A stretch of 64,000 nt of DNA from Bacteroidetes bacterium UBA1941. GTDB lineage: Bacteria; Bacteroidota; Bacteroidia; Chitinophagales; LD1. Location: NCBI GenBank assembly GCA_002336805.1, contig DDEZ01000013.1, positions 257,962 through 321,961 on the forward strand, written 5' to 3'. Under the pieces are notes generated by a model. That model did not search any database and was not told the DNA's origin. It saw only the letters and a program-made list of their open reading frames with translations. Positions within the stretch are counted from its first letter, which is position 1. Each line of letters begins with the position of its first letter. Positions 45,621 through 54,500 of the stretch are shown piece after piece. Position numbers and translations under genes: made by a program.

Positions 45621-45697
45621 TAGGTAATAGGTAATAGGTAATAGGGAATAAGGAATAGAGAATAATGAATAGAGAATAATGATTAGGGAATAGCGAA
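45621..45697. repeat. TAGGTAA / GGAATA tandem repeat
   Basis: TAGGTAATAGGTAATAGG, then degenerating GGAATAAGGAATAGAGAATAA units and GATTAGGGAATAG. It lies immediately upstream of the terminase-like ATG. Confidence 0.7.
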
Positions 45698-45761
45698 TGC
45701 ATGGAACTACGTACACAAACTACCACATCAAGCATTTAATCATCACACAAAGCCCAAAATG

Positions 45762-45802
45762 TTGAAACTCCCCCTTCCTAAAGGGGGACAAAGGGGGATT
45801 TG
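45762..45802. repeat. C5/G5 palindromic element, copy 1
   Basis: TTGAAACT then C5-TTCCTAAA-G5-ACAAA-G5-ATTTG. 36 of 41 positions match the copy at 45852. Same layout as the ends of the insertion in ileS. Confidence 0.75.
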
Positions 45803-45851
45803 ACACACTCACCCCATCAAGCACACCACCACCCACAAAAACACCACATTG

Positions 45852-45892
45852 CTGAAATTCCCCCTTTAGAAAGGGGGACAAAGGGGGATTTG
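45852..45892. repeat. C5/G5 palindromic element, copy 2
   Basis: CTGAAATT then C5-TTTAGAAA-G5-ACAAA-G5-ATTTG. Confidence 0.75.
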
Positions 45893-45942
45893 GCAATCGC
45901 GCCGCAAGAGCCACTAAAATTCCTCGCAAAAAAACTCCTGTA

Positions 45943-46020
45943 TTCCTTCCGGCTGTTCTTAGCTCCTTTGAGTGAAAAAGCAATTCTATTCTTTCGCGTT
46001 TTCGCGCTTTTGCGGTTAAT
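45943..46020. repeat. TTTCGCG short-period repeat
   Basis: GGCTGTTCTTAGCTCCTTTG then TATTCTTTCGCG-TTTTCGCG-CTTTTGCGGTTAA, the same phrase order as in the 44.6-44.9 kb copies. Confidence 0.55.
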
Positions 46021-46195
46021 ATGCGTTGCTAATATATGCAAAATCAGCCAATATCGCACACAAACCTATCCACAAAACTGAGGACAACTCTCACCTCAAA
46101 AACTTGCAAAACCCAACCCCCGCAGACCCACACAAACACAACCAACTACACATGCAACAAGCACGCATATCACCCACCCTCCAGTCGAAAAACAA

Positions 46196-46921
46196 CTATG
46201 AAAACAGCATCTCCAGCACCTCCGGCGACCGCAGCCCCGTGAACCCATCCAGGTGCATATTGTAGTACCGCAGCAGCGTATGCATCAGCTCCTGCCGCTG
46301 CCCGCGGTGCAGCCGCAGGTCAGGCACCTGCAGCATACTCGTAGTAGACAGCACACTGATCCACCGGCTCATCTCACGCCCCAGCACCAGCCCGCTCACA
46401 CTCTCACGGGCAGTATACCCACCCTCCTGCATGTCAAAGAAAGGCGCCTCCTCCGTCCACACCCCATGCGGCGGGAAACCCAGGTACACCGCATAGTACA
46501 CGAGGAACTGCAGGTGATAGTCATGGTTCACCACCACCATCTCATCCAGATGCACGAAGCAGGCATACACAAAGTGAAACATCTCCTCATTCGCATCATG
46601 CTCCTTCAGAGACTTACTCACCACCTCCAATATAAAGAGCCCCATAGCCGTCCTCACAGTATCAAAGGGGAGTGTCCTGTACGTATAGGCACGGCGGTAC
46701 TCCTTGATGCGTTGCAGGTTCTTATTGTCCCTGTGCGTGATGTCCAGGTCGAGCAGCGTGAGTGGCTGCATCATAGCGGCCTTGGCCGTAGAGCGGCTGC
46801 TGCGCACGCCATTCACTATATAGCTCACCAGGCCTAGGCGCTCTGTATACATCCGCACTATGACAGATGTCTCAGAGTACTTCACCGTATGTAGCACTAT
46901 GCCTTTGGTCTTGATGTCCAT
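46196..46921 (-). CDS. recO: DNA repair protein RecO
   Basis: 241 residues from the ATG at 46921 (MDIKTKGIVLHTVKYSETSV, the family N terminus; the open frame to 46978 is not conserved-looking). The OB-fold domain (IVRMYTERLGLVSYIVNGVR) is followed by a helical region. RecO loads RecA on SSB-coated DNA with RecR. No zinc-finger cysteines are visible, as in many RecO proteins of this phylum. It is divergent from the YfhO-like gene. Confidence 0.92.
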   Translation of the reverse strand: MDIKTKGIVLHTVKYSETSVIVRMYTERLGLVSYIVNGVRSSRSTAKAAMMQPLTLLDLDITHRDNKNLQRIKEYRRAYTYRTLPFDTVRTAMGLFILEVVSKSLKEHDANEEMFHFVYACFVHLDEMVVVNHDYHLQFLVYYAVYLGFPPHGVWTEEAPFFDMQEGGYTARESVSGLVLGREMSRWISVLSTTSMLQVPDLRLHRGQRQELMHTLLRYYNMHLDGFTGLRSPEVLEMLFS

Positions 46922-46989
46922 CAGTGTATCACTATGCGCTAAAATAGGGCCGCCTTTGCTATCTTCATCCCCCGGCACGCCCCGCTAAA

Positions 46990-48993
46990 ATGCAAAGACT
47001 TACGCAAATAGCCACACGACCTGCCATATGGATGGTAGCAGTACTGGTAGCCGCCTACTGGCAGGTAGCCCTGTGCCAGTACACCCTGCAATGGGATATG
47101 ACAGATCAGGCCTTTGTCTGGCACCGGTTCATCAGTGAGTGCTTCCATAGCGGCATCATACCCCTATGGGCGCCCTACAGCAAGCTGGGCTACCCCTTCT
47201 ACGCTGACCCGCAGAGTGGTCTATTCTACCCTATAGTATGGCTCCTGGCCCTCGCAAGCCGCTACTCTCTATATAGTAATAATATAGAGCTCTTCATCCA
47301 TATCGTGCTGGCTGCACTGGGCATGAGATATCTGCTGCGCACGCTGCGTATCAGCGAGGGTGCAGCAGCCATCTTTGGACTCGTCTATGCTATGTCGGGG
47401 CCTGCCACCGGCCACGCTACCCACTCTACGTTGATAGCCAGTATGTGCTGGCTGCCGTGGCTCATGGGCAGCTATATCAGAGTGCTGCAGCGCCACCGCA
47501 TGGCAGATCTGTTGCTCACGGTGGGCTTCGTGCTCATGCAGCTCACCGGTGGCTATGCAGGCATGACCATCATCCTGCTGTATGTCATGGCAGGCCTGCT
47601 GGTCTACTATATACTGGTGCACACCTCAGAGCGGAGAGGAGCCCTGCTGCGCGTAGTGCAGATGCACCTGTGTCTGGGAGCGCTGGTACTCATGGTCAGC
47701 GGCGGCTATCTCTACGCAGTAGCGCAAGGGCAACCCTACATAGACCGGGGTGAGGGAGTGACCCGGGCTTCAGTGGGCAATGTACCCTTCAGTCCGCGGT
47801 GTCTGGTCACGCTGCTGTACCCGCAGCTGGTAGGGGCTGGTGAGGTTGCATATGATACGGATATCACTATGCAGAGTCTCTACATGGGTATCATACCACT
47901 GGTGCTGGTACTGCTGTCATTGATACAGGCCCGGAGGCGCTCTACGTACATCATAGCCATAAGCGCTACCCTTATGCTGCTGGCAGCTATGGGAGATCAT
48001 ACACCACTACGGGGCTGGCTATACGACTATATCCCCCTCATGAAGTTCTTCCGCCATGCGGGTATATTCCGGCTATATGCGTGCATAGGGTGGATCATAT
48101 TGGCGGCGCGCGGCTATGACGCCATGGAGGGTGCGCAGAGCTACCATCTGCGCTCGGTATACCGCTACCTTATCATTGTGCTGCTGCTACTGTCAGTCTC
48201 TCTATGGATATCCGCATCGGTGATACCCGTAGTCCATCATCTGGTACGAGCGCTGGCCACGCATAGTATGCCTATAGCACTGTGTGCGCTGACGGCCGTG
48301 GCCATCATACTCATACCGGGGCTGACCGCAGAGCGGAGAAGGATATTACTAGGCATACTCATACTGTCAGATCTCGGTCTGTCTGTACAGGCTGTCATGA
48401 CCAGGACCATCATATCAGACCGGCAAGTAAGTGTCATACAGAAGCGCATAGATCACTATCCGCAGGGATTCCCCATGCCAGATAATGTTCCCATCACGTC
48501 GTTCAATCAATGGAATGACACCACTATAGCACCACCCGTCTGGCAAAATGCAGGCTTCATCAGGAAGCAGCTATCATTTGAAGGTTACAATGGATTCAAG
48601 CTGAAGAGCTACAATCTTATTCATGACAGGCCGGACTTCTTTGACACATATCGTCATCAGAATCTCGTGTCTGCCGATAGCGGAGCGATCATCCACATCA
48701 CCAGCTTTGACCCTGATCATATCGGGCTGGATATAGAGACTGACCATGCGCAGCATGTGGTGCTCGGGCAGGTATATTTCCCCGGGTGGATATGTAGTGT
48801 AGACCATGCGGCTACTACAGCTGCAGAGGAGAGCCCAGATCATTTTGTATCATCTGCCATACCTAAGGGCAGGCATACAGTGCAGCTGGAGTTTGTACCG
48901 AGGGGAGGACGCCTTGCTTTCTGGTATAGCATCATCACCTTCACCGTGTTGATCTCCGCTACAGCAGTGGTGATGCGGAGGTCTAGTGTATGA
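46990..48993 (+). CDS. YfhO-like polytopic membrane protein
   Basis: 667 residues with about 12 membrane helices. The family opening is visible: a first helix (about 12-28), then WDMTDQAFVWHRFISECFHS and PLWAPYSKLGYPFYADPQSG, LFYPIVWLLAL. A C-terminal soluble domain (LVSADSGAIIHITSFDPDHI, VLGQVYFPGWICSVDH) is followed by a final helix. YfhO proteins are GT-C-like and are linked to glycosylation of lipid-linked wall or surface polymers. The last 11 bases overlap porZ on the other strand. Confidence 0.8.
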   Translation: MQRLTQIATRPAIWMVAVLVAAYWQVALCQYTLQWDMTDQAFVWHRFISECFHSGIIPLWAPYSKLGYPFYADPQSGLFYPIVWLLALASRYSLYSNNIELFIHIVLAALGMRYLLRTLRISEGAAAIFGLVYAMSGPATGHATHSTLIASMCWLPWLMGSYIRVLQRHRMADLLLTVGFVLMQLTGGYAGMTIILLYVMAGLLVYYILVHTSERRGALLRVVQMHLCLGALVLMVSGGYLYAVAQGQPYIDRGEGVTRASVGNVPFSPRCLVTLLYPQLVGAGEVAYDTDITMQSLYMGIIPLVLVLLSLIQARRRSTYIIAISATLMLLAAMGDHTPLRGWLYDYIPLMKFFRHAGIFRLYACIGWIILAARGYDAMEGAQSYHLRSVYRYLIIVLLLLSVSLWISASVIPVVHHLVRALATHSMPIALCALTAVAIILIPGLTAERRRILLGILILSDLGLSVQAVMTRTIISDRQVSVIQKRIDHYPQGFPMPDNVPITSFNQWNDTTIAPPVWQNAGFIRKQLSFEGYNGFKLKSYNLIHDRPDFFDTYRHQNLVSADSGAIIHITSFDPDHIGLDIETDHAQHVVLGQVYFPGWICSVDHAATTAAEESPDHFVSSAIPKGRHTVQLEFVPRGGRLAFWYSIITFTVLISATAVVMRRSSV

Positions 48994-51292
48994 ATACCAC
49001 CTTGCCTACATTGTGCTCCTTGCCCAGGTCAGTAGCAGCGTAGACGAAGTACACACCGGTCTCTACACGGGAGCCATTGTAGCCTTTGCCATCCCATATC
49101 ATCTGCCCACCATTGGCGCGGCCCTGATAGACCAGTATGCCGCCTGCGTCCAATATCTTGACGTAAGCATTATCCACCAGGCCTTTGATAGCTATAGGGC
49201 CGGTATAGTCGGGGCGCACAGGATTAGGATAGACGAGTGGCTTGCCTTTGGTCGCATCGCCCAGTATAGCATCTCCCTGGTAGCTGACCAGGCCGAGATC
49301 TGTACCGATGAATACCTCACCGCTTTTCTCACATACCGTGATGCTGGTGATATTGTTTGAAGGCAGAGGGCTATTGTCAGATGTGAAATGCAGTAGCTGC
49401 TTGGTGCCATCATCACTGATCAGCCATACGCCATTGGTACTGCCTATCCACTTGCGGTTAGCGCCATCTACGGCTATAGCCTGCACGATCTCTGTGGAGA
49501 AAAGATAACCGATAAAACCACCCTGGTCTACCTTGATGCGGGTAGCGTCACAGCCATAGCTAGAGGTAGCACTGCCCGCGCAGTAGAAGGTGCCGATACC
49601 TACATCAGTACCCACCCAGATATCGCCGTTTTTATCTTTTGCTATGGACCATACGTTGGTATTGGGCAGTCCGCCGGAGCCTGTAGCATTGGTCAGGGCG
49701 GCGTATGAATCGTCAGACGGGTCTTCCACCTTGTAGCCGGGGTTGTACACCACCATATTATTGCCGCGGCCTCCGATCCATATCTGTCCATAGTCATCAG
49801 CTACCATCTGGCGCGCTGTGGTCACATCATATGGTACAGAAAAGTTTGCCCATGTGCCGCCGGCAGTCTTCACTACCAGGGATCGTGGGGTACCGGTATT
49901 GCTCATCCATAGATTGCCATTGCCATCTACGCAGAGTGCGCTCACCTTGATCACACTGGCATCGCCTTGCTGCGGCTGTAGTATACCATTCGTATTGGTA
50001 TTATCATAGGCTGTCACTTCGCCGTTCTTTCTGTTATATTCTACTATTCCACCGCGTAGTGATGCGTAGTATACCTTGTCATGGATCTCATCTACAGCTA
50101 TGTCTACGAGGTCATAGGCATTGGATATCTGACCATAGAAGTTGATGTTGTAGCTTTTCCAGTTTGTGTGATCAAACACTACCGGTCCTGTCCTGTCATA
50201 GTTGTAAGTGATATAGGATCCATTGGTACCCCCGGCGGCGAGGTAGAGTGTATTGTCACTGCCGGCTGCCATGCGAAATACTCCAGAGCTAGGTGGACCT
50301 GAGAGGCTGATATGCTCGCTCAGCACAGTATCTCTGTAGTGTAGCAGGCTGCCCCAGGTGTCCGCTATGTATTGGTCGGTACCTGATGTGACGATCTGAT
50401 TGGGACGCGGCGCATCAGCAAAGTAAACCTCAGCTATAGTACCATCAGGACTGATACGCAGTGTCTTTGCACCGGAGCCATTATCCCAGAGGAAGGCATA
50501 CATATAAGTACCAGTAGAGCTAAAAGAATGATAAGAAAAGCCTGCGTCGTACCTGATACCGGTGAAAGTGCCTCCACTGAGCACATAGAGGCTATCTGCC
50601 ACTACTGCATAGAAGCGTCCGCCTATCTGCCCTACGAGGGAGGCTGCGCCGCGGGGCAGGCCATTGGCCGGAAGGTAGATGGTCCAGTTAGTATAGTTCT
50701 GCAGATTGCTGGAGGAGAGGGGAGCTGACTTGACGCCCTGGTCCGTAGCGGCGAAGATGGTAGTGCCGTCAGAAGTGATGCTGTATACCTTCACCGACTG
50801 GCCGGTATCGCCTATGATATAGTTTTCCTTTATCTCCTTTTTATCCAGGTCCAGCACAGAGATACCGAGATCTGTAGCCAGGTAGGCATACTGACCTATG
50901 ATCTCCACATCATTGATCGTCTTGGAGCTGCCTACGTTAGTGTTTTTGATGTCAGGTATATTGTAGAGATCAGTGCCGTTCACCAGCAGGTCTATATTGC
51001 TGGTATTGTATGTGATCACCAGGGTATTCTTGGCCGCGTGATAGGCGAGATGCGTGGGTTTGGTATCGCTTAGTCCTGTCGTCTTGGTGAGCGGTGTCGT
51101 GCTGCCATCTGCTTTGTCCACATAAAAGACGGAGTACTCCGCCGCACAGTATATCCTGTCATCGCTCTGCACTACCTGCAGGGCGCTATTGTACGGAGGG
51201 AAGCTCTCCCAGGTGCCGAGTGGGCGCTGCTGGGCCATGAGGCCGGAGGCCAGCAGCAGGGAGAAACCAAAACTCAAAAGGGTCTTCTTCAT
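48983..51292 (-). CDS. porZ: T9SS surface protein PorZ-like
   Basis: 769 residues. A signal peptide (ending GLMAQ) is followed by LGTWESFPPYNSALQVVQSD (typical PorZ start), two seven-bladed beta-propellers built of two-component-regulator-like repeats (LWMSNTGTPRSL, QIWIGGRGNNMVVYN, DIWVGTDVGIGTFYC, NRKWIGSTNGVWLIS), and a sorting-tail domain (VYPNPVRPDYTGPIAIKG, ILDAGGILVYQG). PorZ delivers anionic LPS to the PorU sortase that attaches cargo at the surface. Close linkage to recO, seen in other Bacteroidota, supports the call. Confidence 0.87.
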   Translation of the reverse strand: MKKTLLSFGFSLLLASGLMAQQRPLGTWESFPPYNSALQVVQSDDRIYCAAEYSVFYVDKADGSTTPLTKTTGLSDTKPTHLAYHAAKNTLVITYNTSNIDLLVNGTDLYNIPDIKNTNVGSSKTINDVEIIGQYAYLATDLGISVLDLDKKEIKENYIIGDTGQSVKVYSITSDGTTIFAATDQGVKSAPLSSSNLQNYTNWTIYLPANGLPRGAASLVGQIGGRFYAVVADSLYVLSGGTFTGIRYDAGFSYHSFSSTGTYMYAFLWDNGSGAKTLRISPDGTIAEVYFADAPRPNQIVTSGTDQYIADTWGSLLHYRDTVLSEHISLSGPPSSGVFRMAAGSDNTLYLAAGGTNGSYITYNYDRTGPVVFDHTNWKSYNINFYGQISNAYDLVDIAVDEIHDKVYYASLRGGIVEYNRKNGEVTAYDNTNTNGILQPQQGDASVIKVSALCVDGNGNLWMSNTGTPRSLVVKTAGGTWANFSVPYDVTTARQMVADDYGQIWIGGRGNNMVVYNPGYKVEDPSDDSYAALTNATGSGGLPNTNVWSIAKDKNGDIWVGTDVGIGTFYCAGSATSSYGCDATRIKVDQGGFIGYLFSTEIVQAIAVDGANRKWIGSTNGVWLISDDGTKQLLHFTSDNSPLPSNNITSITVCEKSGEVFIGTDLGLVSYQGDAILGDATKGKPLVYPNPVRPDYTGPIAIKGLVDNAYVKILDAGGILVYQGRANGGQMIWDGKGYNGSRVETGVYFVYAATDLGKEHNVGKVVFIH

Positions 51293-51465
51293 GTGACTAA
51301 AGTATCTAAAAATCCCGTCTCTAACGGTGATTCGCCACCGATAGTATATGCCGGGCTATAATATTGGCAGTACAGACGTTAGCCACGGGCAGAGGGCGGG
51401 TAGCGGCACGGTATATAGCCTGTACAGGTACAGGATTTTTGCCTATTTTTGGCGGCCATAAAAGG

Positions 51466-51495
51466 CGGTCAGCCCCAGCGGGCTGGCTGTTTTAT
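51466..51495 (+). terminator. Hairpin with T-tract in the ileS leader
   Basis: GTCAGCCC-CAGC-GGGCTGGC (51468-51487) followed by TGTTTTATT, 33 nt before the ileS ATG. It could be an attenuator of ileS. Confidence 0.45.
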
Positions 51496-51527
51496 TCATA
51501 TCACACAGCGATCATATTTATCTCAAA

Positions 51528-54500
51528 ATGAAACCCAAAAACACTGACAGCCCCGGCTATCCTGAGTACTCCCAGCTCCACCTCCCATCTATGGAGAAGG
51601 ATATTCAGCTGTTTTGGGAGCACAATAAGATATTTGAAAAGAGCGTGACATCCCGCTCTGAGGACAAGCGCTTTATCTTCTACGAAGGCCCACCCTCTGC
51701 CAATGGCAAGCCGGGTATCCACCACGTGATGGGCCGGACTATCAAGGATCTCTTCTGCCGGTTCAAGACGCTGCAGGGCTACCGTGTAGAGCGCAAGGCC
51801 GGCTGGGATACGCACGGCCTGCCTATAGAGCTGAATGTAGAGAAGGAACTCGGCATCACAAAGAAGGACATAGGCACCAAGATATCTGTAGCGGAGTACA
51901 ATAAGCACTGCCGCGCAGATGTACTGAAATACACGGATATATGGCAGGACCTCACCGCCAAGATGGGCTACTGGGTAGATATGGAGCATCCGTATGTGAC
52001 CTGTGATGATACCTATATCGAGTCACTCTGGGCGCTGCTCAAGATACTTTACGAAAAGGGCCTCCTGTACAAAGGCTTTACCATACAGCCATACTCGCCA
52101 GCGGCGGGCACGGGTCTGAGCGCAGCGGAGCTCAATCAACCTGGCTGCTACCGCGATGTGAAGGATATCACCGCAGTAGGTATGTGGAAGGTAGTGAAGG
52201 ATGACAAGTCTGCTTCACTCTTTGACAGCGCCGATGAGGATGTACGCATACTGGCATGGACCACTACACCGTGGACACTGCCGTCTAATGTGGCACTGGC
52301 CGTAGGGCCGGGCGTGAAATATGTCAAGGTCAAAACTGTCAATTTCTACAGCAAGCAGGAGGTGAGTGTGATACTCGCCGCTGATCTGGTAGAGAAAGTT
52401 TTCTCATGGAATAACCTGGAAATACGAGACCGCAAAGATGTAGGTACAGGCGCTGACCTGGTAGGTGTGAAGTATGAGCAGCTCTTCCCGTTCTCGCAGC
52501 CCAAGGGTGATGCATTCCGCGTGATAGCGGGAGACTTTGTGACCACTACAGATGGTACAGGTGTGGTACATATCTCGCCGGTACACGGTGCAGATGATAT
52601 GCGTGTGGCAAAGCAAAACGGCATCGTGACAGACTTCCTGCTGGTCAATGAGCAGGGACGTTTTACGGATGGCGTGGGTGAGTTCTCTGGTGAGTTTGTG
52701 AAAGAAGGCTACCTGTCTGAAGAAGAGAAGGCAATGGAGGCGCAAAAGCAACGCCGGGATACCTACCTCAATGTAGACATCCGCTTGGTAGATAAACTGA
52801 AAAAGGACAACAAACTCTTCAAATCAGAAAAGTACGAGCATACCTATCCGCACTGCTGGCGCACGGACAAGCCGGTGATATACTACCCGCTCGATAGCTG
52901 GTTTATCAAGACCACTGCTATCAAGGACCGCCTGATAGAGCTGAATAAAACGATCAATTGGAAGCCTGCCTATACAGGTGAGGGCCGATTTGGCCAGTGG
53001 CTGGAGAACCTCGTAGACTGGAACCTCTCCCGCTCGCGCTACTGGGGCACACCGCTGCCTATCTGGCGCACACGAGATGGCAAAGAGGAAAAGTGCATAG
53101 GCTCTATAGAAGAGCTGAAAAAGGAAGTGGAAAAGGCAATAGCTGCCGGCATCAAGACGCCGGATGGCAAAGAGCAGAACACCGACCTCGCAGACCTGCA
53201 CAAGCCGCACGTAGATGAGATGGTGCTGCTATCTGACAGCGGCCAGCCTATGTACCGCGAGGCTGACCTGATAGATGTGTGGTTTGACTCGGGTGCTATG
53301 CCGTATGCGCAGTGGCACTGGCCATTTGGCCCCCTGACCCCCAAAGGGGGAACTGACCCCGAGACCGATGAAGCAAATGCGGCCAGCAGGTGGAAAACGG
53401 CTAACCCTCATTCCTACAAAATCCTGAAAGAGCGTGCCTCTTCAAACCGCAATCAGCCTACAGACGCAGAGGAAATCCTTTGGACTCAACTCAGTGGCAA
53501 AAAACTAAGCGGTTATAAGTTTAGGAGGCAACATATCATACAGGAGTCTATTGTTGATTTTGTATGTATAGGGAAGAAACTTGTAATAGAGGTAGATGGT
53601 GGCTATCATAATGATCCCGATCAGATCGAATTTGATAAGGCCCGTACAGGTCTTCTTAAGAACCTTGGCTACAAAGTCGTACGATTTACCAATGAAGAAG
53701 TCATCGGCGGGATCGATGGTGTATTGAGTACGATTTCAAAAGAACTCGCTCAAAGGCCGACCCTACCTAAGGTGGGCGCCTCTGAAGCCCCCTTTGGGGG
53801 TATGGGGGCCGGCGGCTTCCCGGCCGACTTCATAGCAGAGGGCGTGGACCAGACACGTGGCTGGTTCTTTACCCTGCATGTGCTCGGTGTGGCACTGTTT
53901 GACTCAGTGGCATACAAGAATGTAGTGTCAAACGGCCTGCTGCTGGACAAGAATGGCGTAAAGATGAGCAAGCGCCTGGGCAATATCGTAGAGCCATTTG
54001 AGACGATAGAGAAATACAGCGCCGATGCTACGCGCTGGTACATGATACGCAATAGCGATCCATGGGATAACCTCAAGTTTGACCTCAAGGGGATAGAGGA
54101 GGTGACGCGTGCGCACTTTGGTACGCTGTATAATACGTATGGCTTCTTTGCGCTGTATGCTAATATCGATGGCTTCAAAGTAGACCGCGCCCAGCTCGTG
54201 CCCATGACAGAGCGTACGGAGCTGGACCGCTGGATCATATCCAAGCTGCAGTCTCTGGTGAAAGAGGTGACGGGTTACTACGAGGACTACGAGCCTACAC
54301 GTGCCGCACGTGCTATAGAAGCATTCGTAGATGCGCACCTGTCAAACTGGTATGTGCGCCTCTCACGCCGCCGCTTCTGGAAGGGCGAGATGGGCCGCGA
54401 CAAACAGGCAGCCTATGAGACGCTGCATGAGTGCCTCTATGTAGTGGCGCAGCTCATGAGCCCGGTGTCGCCGTTCTTTAGCGACTGGCTGTATAGGAAT

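Larger units (their letters stand above)
45602..46195. other. Gene-free 594-bp repeat-bearing stretch
   Basis: Holds a TAGGTAATA tandem array, two C5/G5 palindromic elements 90 bp apart and a TTTCGCG-type repeat. The last 170 bases are CA-rich and without visible structure. Confidence 0.7.

Noticed and set aside
51429..51527. T-box leader before ileS
   Set aside because: No T-box consensus or specifier loop is visible; only a simple hairpin with T residues.
53328..53816. Intein in ileS
   Set aside because: No Hint-domain blocks, no nucleophile at the first residue, no terminal Asn and no Cys/Ser/Thr after the insert; the domain is DUF559 only.
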